A stretch of 64,000 bases of DNA from Bacteroidota bacterium (GTDB taxonomy: Bacteria > Bacteroidota > Bacteroidia > Chitinophagales > LD1). Of this stretch, positions 59,574-64,000 are shown in pieces. The position numbers were made by a program, and so were the translations under genes. The notes beneath the pieces are model-generated. The model did no database searches, was not told the origin of the DNA, and saw only the letters and a list, made by a program, of their open reading frames with translations. The DNA is taken from contig JAFDYN010000025.1 in assembly GCA_018267385.1 (NCBI GenBank), positions 1 through 64,000 of the forward strand. Direction: 5' to 3'. The first letter of the stretch is position 1. Each line of letters starts with the position of its first letter.

Positions 59574-61016
59574 ATGAACAGGACCAAGATCAAAGTACTG
59601 CTCATAGACGACAGTGAGGATGATATTTTTATCACCTCCCATCACCTGCGCCGCATAGAGACATTTGACCTCAGTATAGATAGCGAGATAAACTACAGCA
59701 AGGCACGCGATAAGATCCTGGCCAATGAGCATGATCTTTATATCATAGACTACCTTCTGGGACCGGAGACGGGTCTGGAGCTGGTCCGCGAGTGCTCCCG
59801 CGAGGGAGTGACCAAACCGTTTATACTCCTCACGGGTAAGGGAGACCGGGATATAGACCTGGAGGCCGCCAAGACCGGCGTATACGACTATCTCACCAAA
59901 GGAGAACTGAACGCAGAAATGCTGGAGCGGAGTATACGCTACTCTATGGAGCGCTATTTCTCCTATATAGCGGTAGCTGAGAGCGAGTATCGCTTCAGAG
60001 AGATCTTCAATAAATCTACTGATATCATTTTCGTGGTCGGTGAGGACTTCCGGCTGGTAAACTTTAACCCTATGATGAGTAAGCTGCTGGGGTATGAGGA
60101 TGCCGAAATGACCGGACAACACCTTAGTGCATTCTTTGAAACAGAAACCGCCGCACAGGAATTTATCCGCCATACTACTGATAGCAGTACCAATAGCGAT
60201 GTAGAGATCACACTGCTGACCCGTGAAAAGGCCCGGAAAACTTTCCTTGCCTCTACCTCGCAGATCACCTCTCTGGACGGCCGCCTCCAATACCAAGGTA
60301 TACTCTATGACTATACCAATCTCAAGAAATCACTCGAGCAGCGCTCACTGGATGAGCGCATAGAGGCTATAGGCAAGATGGTGCGGAGCATGGCCCATGA
60401 GATACGCAATCCCCTCACCAATATCCACCTATCGCTTCACCAGCTGGAGGAAGAAGTAAAGGATGACGCCCAGACCTACATAGAGATCATCAGGCGAAAC
60501 AGCAAACGTATCAATGACCTGATAGGCGAGCTGATGAAGCTTTCCAACCCTATGGATCAGGAGTACAAGCCGGTCAATCTGCGTACTGTGATAGCCTCTG
60601 CACTGGATGACGCCATGGATCGCATTACGCTCAAAGGGATCAAAGTCCAAGAAAATCACGCGGCTACGGAAAAGCTGATACTGGGAGACAAGAGCAAACT
60701 GCATATGGCCCTGCTAAATATCATCATCAATGCAGTAGAGGCAATGGACAAGAAGGAAGGCCTGCTACAGATCACTACTATCACCGAAGATGATACCGCC
60801 AGTATCCGGATCACTGACAATGGAGACGGTATCCCGGCAGAAAACCTGCCTCACCTGTTCCAGCCATATTTCACTGGCAAAAAGAATGGTATGGGCCTCG
60901 GCCTCGCCACTACTCACTCTGTGATCAAGGCGCACAAAGGCAATATAGAAGTACACTCTACCTATGGTGAGGGCACTACCTTTGTGGTCAAACTTCCAGC
61001 AATAATCGAAGATTAA
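59574..61016 (+). CDS. Hybrid REC-PAS-histidine kinase, NtrB-like
   Basis: 480 residues, no membrane segment. N-terminal receiver (Asp59 in YIIDYLLG), PAS domain (about 136-250), HisKA with His275 in MAHEIRNPLTNI, and HATPase_c with N box NIIINAVEAM, G1 DNGDGIP and G2 GMGLGLAT. NtrB-type kinase core. Probably phosphorylates the co-encoded NtrC-type regulator while its own receiver takes input from another kinase; inferred from the 3-bp spacing. Confidence 0.92.
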   Translation: MNRTKIKVLLIDDSEDDIFITSHHLRRIETFDLSIDSEINYSKARDKILANEHDLYIIDYLLGPETGLELVRECSREGVTKPFILLTGKGDRDIDLEAAKTGVYDYLTKGELNAEMLERSIRYSMERYFSYIAVAESEYRFREIFNKSTDIIFVVGEDFRLVNFNPMMSKLLGYEDAEMTGQHLSAFFETETAAQEFIRHTTDSSTNSDVEITLLTREKARKTFLASTSQITSLDGRLQYQGILYDYTNLKKSLEQRSLDERIEAIGKMVRSMAHEIRNPLTNIHLSLHQLEEEVKDDAQTYIEIIRRNSKRINDLIGELMKLSNPMDQEYKPVNLRTVIASALDDAMDRITLKGIKVQENHAATEKLILGDKSKLHMALLNIIINAVEAMDKKEGLLQITTITEDDTASIRITDNGDGIPAENLPHLFQPYFTGKKNGMGLGLATTHSVIKAHKGNIEVHSTYGEGTTFVVKLPAIIED

Positions 61017-61027
61017 ATAAGCCCGGT

Positions 61028-61402
61028 TCAGGCTTTGGTATTCTGATTGGCAGCCAGCTTATTCAGTGTCTCGTAGATGTTGGCACTGGTCAATGGCTTC
61101 TCTATGAATATATCTGCCCCATAGCTCAGGGCGGTATCCTGTGCATGACCCATAGCAGTGATCATGACCAGAGACGTCTGAGGAGCTATAGATTTGATCT
61201 CAGTGATAAAGTTGATACCCTGGCCATCAGGCAGGTTATTGTCTAGGAAGATGATATCCGGTTTCATTTCATTGACCCGCTGTATGCCGGCACTCAATGT
61301 AAATGCACAGGATACGGAGGGGATATAGGATGCCAATATCGCTTTGAGCAGCATGCTCAGGTCCTGGTCATCATCTATTACTAAAGCGCTTTTGAACTTC
61401 AT
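61028..61402 (-). CDS. Single-domain response regulator (CheY-like)
   Basis: 124 residues, one receiver domain. Acidic pocket VIDDDQD, phospho-acceptor Asp54 in FLDNNLPDG, Thr in MITAMG and Lys in IEKPL. No output domain. Second gene of an operon with the CHASE-like kinase 87 bp upstream; convergent with the REC-PAS-kinase gene. Probably relays phosphate to another partner. Confidence 0.92.
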   Translation of the reverse strand: MKFKSALVIDDDQDLSMLLKAILASYIPSVSCAFTLSAGIQRVNEMKPDIIFLDNNLPDGQGINFITEIKSIAPQTSLVMITAMGHAQDTALSYGADIFIEKPLTSANIYETLNKLAANQNTKA

Positions 61403-61489
61403 TGCGTTCCAATATTACCTCTTGATTCGTTCTAAAATCATACCATTCACCATATGGCAATTATATTCCCATTTTCGGCTGAAAGTGTG

Positions 61490-62887
61490 CTATTCTTTAG
61501 GGAGATAAATGTTAAAATCAGCCCCCTTATTTTCTTCTCCGTGGGCTGTGATATAGCCGTTGTGGTTATCCACCACACGCTTGGCTGTGGCGAGGCCTAT
61601 GCCCGATCCGGAGTATTCGGACTTGCCGTGTAGCCGCTGGAAGATGATGAAGATCTTTTCCCTGTATTTGTCATCAAAGCCGATCCCGTTGTCAGACAAG
61701 GTTATCTTGTGAAACTTCTTTTTCTCATCTATCGGCCTCACAGACCCGATGTCGCTTCCTGATACCTCTGTGGCAGTGATGCGGATATGCGGAGGTACAT
61801 CAGGGCGGGAATACTTGATAGAGTTCGATATGATATTCTGAAATAGCTGGCTGATCTGAGACTCGTACCCTTCTACCTGTGCGGGGAGCATGCCTACCTC
61901 TACGCTGGCATTGGTCTCATTCATTTTCACGGCCAGGTTATTGATCACGTTTTTGACCACAATATTCAGGTCCAGTACTTTCTTTTCTACCTTATTCAGA
62001 TTGAGTGAAAACTGGAGCATATCGTCTATGAGCTGCTGCATACGGGTCACAAAGCTGTGCATACGGCGTATGATCTCCAGTCCCTCCGTACTCAGATTCT
62101 TTTCCCGCTCTATCAGTATCTCGCTAAAGGCATACAGCTTCCGCAGGGGCTCGTGTAGATCATGCGAGGCTACATATGCGAAGCGCTCCAGATCATCATT
62201 GGTGCGGTCCAGCTCTTTGACTTTCTTGCTCAGCTCGGCCTGCACCAGTATACCATAGTTCACCTCGCGGTGCAGCCTGACTATGGCAAAGATGATCACA
62301 GAGATGCAAAACAGGGTGACCAGGAGCGCCATGAATCCCGTCAGGCGGATATTGGTCTCCGTATCGTCCAGATGGTCGTAGACTACTGAGCTGGCGTATT
62401 TGCGTAGTTGCATGATCTCTCCTAGTATATTATTGGTCAGCACGGAGGTTTCGATAAAGAGCTGGTCATTGATACGCTTCAGACTGTCATTGGATATAGA
62501 GATCATGTGCTCCCACATATCAAATCTGGTAGAGATATTCATACGCAGCGTGTCCAGCACGCGCATCTGATGCGGATCCCGGGTCAGCTCGGCTATGCGC
62601 TGCATCCTGCGCTCCATCTGCACTTTGTAGAGCACGAGATCCGGGTGAGGAGCGCCGGTGATAGTAAAGGTCCGAACCTCAGTAGATGTTTTGGTGATCG
62701 TACTTTGTACGTCATTTAGCTCGTTCAGCAATTCATGGCCCTCATGAACTTTGGCGAAATTATAGGCCGTAGATCTGAATTTCTGATTGACCAGAAGCGC
62801 TACCAGTAGTAGCAGGATGACGGAAAAGAATAAAATGATATAAAGGAGGCTAACATTCCTGTATTTCTGAAAAAATGATCGTAGCAT
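61490..62887 (-). CDS. Membrane histidine kinase with CHASE3-like sensor
   Basis: 465 residues. Two membrane helices (about 14-36 and 183-205) flank an all-helical extracytoplasmic domain of about 145 residues with CHASE3-like pattern (LNDVQSTITKTSTEVRTF). Then a coiled coil, phospho-acceptor His242 in YVASHDLHEPLRK, N box NIISNSIKYSRP, G1 DNGIGFDDK, G2 GSGIGLATAK. Signal unknown. Shares an operon with the single-domain regulator. Confidence 0.92.
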   Translation of the reverse strand: MLRSFFQKYRNVSLLYIILFFSVILLLLVALLVNQKFRSTAYNFAKVHEGHELLNELNDVQSTITKTSTEVRTFTITGAPHPDLVLYKVQMERRMQRIAELTRDPHQMRVLDTLRMNISTRFDMWEHMISISNDSLKRINDQLFIETSVLTNNILGEIMQLRKYASSVVYDHLDDTETNIRLTGFMALLVTLFCISVIIFAIVRLHREVNYGILVQAELSKKVKELDRTNDDLERFAYVASHDLHEPLRKLYAFSEILIEREKNLSTEGLEIIRRMHSFVTRMQQLIDDMLQFSLNLNKVEKKVLDLNIVVKNVINNLAVKMNETNASVEVGMLPAQVEGYESQISQLFQNIISNSIKYSRPDVPPHIRITATEVSGSDIGSVRPIDEKKKFHKITLSDNGIGFDDKYREKIFIIFQRLHGKSEYSGSGIGLATAKRVVDNHNGYITAHGEENKGADFNIYLPKE

Positions 62888-62982
62888 ATCTGGCCGCGGG
62901 ATTTAGGGGAATAGTTAGATGAGGCAATAAATACCCATTTATGACACCTTATGGAAAACTATATAATAATGCACGTATACTA

Positions 62983-62990
62983 TAAATTTG
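62983..62990 (+). promoter_or_regulatory. Candidate -7 box in the gap between kinase and regulator genes
   Basis: TAAATTTG matches TAnnTTTG exactly and lies 153 bases before the next plus-strand start codon. No clear -33 TTG. The 256-bp gap has no other evident structure. Confidence 0.3.
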
Positions 62991-63143
62991 ATTAATGCCT
63001 TCTACACTGGAAAACAATAACTAAAAATAGGGGTTTATTAGTATTTATCGTGATACAACAAATTTGCAGCCAAAAGCGTAGTAATATGGGTACTGGCATA
63101 TGTTTTGGGTACGTTATGGACTATATAGATCAAAATCGGAGCA

Positions 63144-63602
63144 ATGGGTGACATGAGTGAAATATCTGAAGAGCAGGGGAAGGCTAAACTATGTGCGCTG
63201 ATAGTGGATGATGACCATGAAGACCACCAGATCATCCGTGAAGCCTTTACTATGTTCTCTTCCGTCCCAGGGTCATTTCATTACGTGGATAATGGCCAGC
63301 GGGCGCTGGACTTTCTGACCAGGTATCAGGATGCTAGTGAGTTGCCATCCCTGATTGTTTTGGACATCAATATGCCGCTGCTAAATGGTCTGGAAACGCT
63401 GAAGATCCTGAAGGAGCATGACACCTATAGAATGATCCCTGTCGTAATATTCTCAAGCTCTTACAACCCTGCGGATATAGAAATGGCACGACAGCACGGC
63501 GCGGCAGATTATATCACAAAGCCGAATAGCTTTAGCCAGTACAAAGAGATCGTAGATAAGCTGTCAGTGTATTGCTGTGAAGCTCCGGCTACTGGGGTGT
63601 GA
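63144..63602 (+). CDS. Single-domain response regulator (Rcp1-like)
   Basis: 152 residues. Acidic pocket IVDDDHED, phospho-acceptor Asp74 in VLDINMP, Ser/Thr in IFSSS, Lys in ITKPNS. Receiver only, with a typical Rcp1-type long beta4-alpha4 loop. ATG 63144 gives GDMSEISEEQ; the second Met (63153) is also possible. Faces another receiver gene on the opposite strand, 8 bp away. Confidence 0.9.
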   Translation: MGDMSEISEEQGKAKLCALIVDDDHEDHQIIREAFTMFSSVPGSFHYVDNGQRALDFLTRYQDASELPSLIVLDINMPLLNGLETLKILKEHDTYRMIPVVIFSSSYNPADIEMARQHGAADYITKPNSFSQYKEIVDKLSVYCCEAPATGV

Positions 63603-63610
63603 GCTTTTAC

Positions 63611-64000
63611 TTATTTGAAAAGCCAGGCGCTTAGAAAAAACTTATCCTTTTGAGGCTGTCTGTGCGTATCCCAATCCATTTCAAAAAGCTTTGAGGTGAT
63701 CAGCTTAAGATCTCCAAAAGAATCGGGTTTGGCCAGATAGTAATCAGCACCCTGGGCATAGGTCTGGTTCACATACTCCAGATTAGTAGAGGTAGAGTAG
63801 ATGATGACCGGGAGAGACTTTAGCCGGGCTGTGCCTCTTATCTCCTCCAGGCATTCTTGTCCGCTCTTGAAAGGCATATTGAGATCCAGAAATATCACAT
63901 CAGGCAGTGCGATACTTTCATCATGCAATTCTCTCATCAGTTCCAGCCCATTTCTACAGGTCGAAACTTCTACATTGGGAGCTATGTCTCTCACCGCAGC
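63611..64000 (-). CDS. Single-domain response regulator, N-terminus cut by window edge
   Basis: The frame is open from the right edge; the first in-frame start-like codon inside the window (GTG 63994) is not the real start because the acidic pocket expected before VEVSTCRNGLELM is missing. Visible: phospho-acceptor Asp in FLDLNMPFKSG, Thr in YSTS, Lys in LAKPDSFGDL. Rcp1-like, similar to the neighbouring gene. At least 129 residues are present. Confidence 0.88.
   Translation of the reverse strand, partial: AAVRDIAPNVEVSTCRNGLELMRELHDESIALPDVIFLDLNMPFKSGQECLEEIRGTARLKSLPVIIYSTSTNLEYVNQTYAQGADYYLAKPDSFGDLKLITSKLFEMDWDTHRQPQKDKFFLSAWLFK

Noticed and set aside
1..64000. CRISPR array, insertion sequence, prophage, tRNA or rRNA genes
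   Set aside because: No regularly spaced repeats of CRISPR size, no transposase or phage genes, and no TTCGAAT-type T-arm or cloverleaf noticed on reading both strands.

Overview
The window reads as chromosomal DNA of a Bacteroidota bacterium, probably of the Chitinophagia/Sphingobacteriia type. The evidence is gene content: a TamL-type lipoprotein BamA/TamA homologue, the Bacteroidota-style alternate GlmU, MnmD, DUF4783, a type-B T9SS-like C-terminal domain, and TAnnTTTG-like -7 promoter boxes. Nearly all genes are ordinary chromosomal genes. I saw no insertion sequence, prophage, CRISPR array, tRNA or rRNA.

Layout. 1-9.4 kb is a leftward block: a very large secreted protein that runs off the left edge, prmA, tpiA, an alternate glmU, an SRPBCC protein and a TPR lipoprotein. 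9.45-9.76 kb is non-coding and holds a stem-loop followed by T's and a probable 6S-like RNA with its own terminator. 9.76-20.4 kb is housekeeping: a SpoU methyltransferase, tamL, a tiny sorting-domain-like protein, yraN, a thioesterase, terC, a TerB/DnaJ protein, an EVE protein, an aminotransferase, DUF1573, an SDR, murB and a HAD phosphatase. 20.5-24 kb runs rightward: a saccharopine-dehydrogenase-like protein, a lipoprotein and an acyl-CoA carboxylase beta subunit.

24.1-27.5 kb is the most striking region. It is a five-gene operon: CysM-like cysteine synthase, JAMM protease, MoaD/ThiS-like sulfur carrier, MoeZ-like E1 with rhodanese, and a DUF4395 membrane protein. This gene set matches the mycobacterial CysO/Mec/CysM/MoeZ protein-thiocarboxylate route to cysteine. 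The carrier ends in Gly-Gly-Ser-His, so the JAMM protease would first have to remove two residues. A cysteine desulfurase and trmN6 converge on it from the other strand.

27.5-40 kb: trmN6, the desulfurase, a thioredoxin-like protein, an AddAB-like helicase/nuclease pair, mnmD, type II NADH dehydrogenase, DUF1003 and gpmI. 40-57 kb: DUF4783, a secreted alpha/beta hydrolase, a GAF histidine kinase, a cytochrome c-FTR1 iron permease fusion, an HTTM protein, an amino-acid permease, a phosphoesterase, an M1 peptidase, an AraC regulator, small membrane proteins, a Bcr/CflA-type MFS pump and EttA. 57-64 kb: three small genes, then signal transduction (NtrC-type regulator, REC-PAS-kinase, CHASE-like sensor kinase and three single-domain response regulators, the last cut by the right edge).

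Two architectural habits recur. Convergent genes often end in overlapping stop codons with no terminator between them. Short degenerate arrays with a 7-base period lie against start or stop codons in several intergenic gaps.
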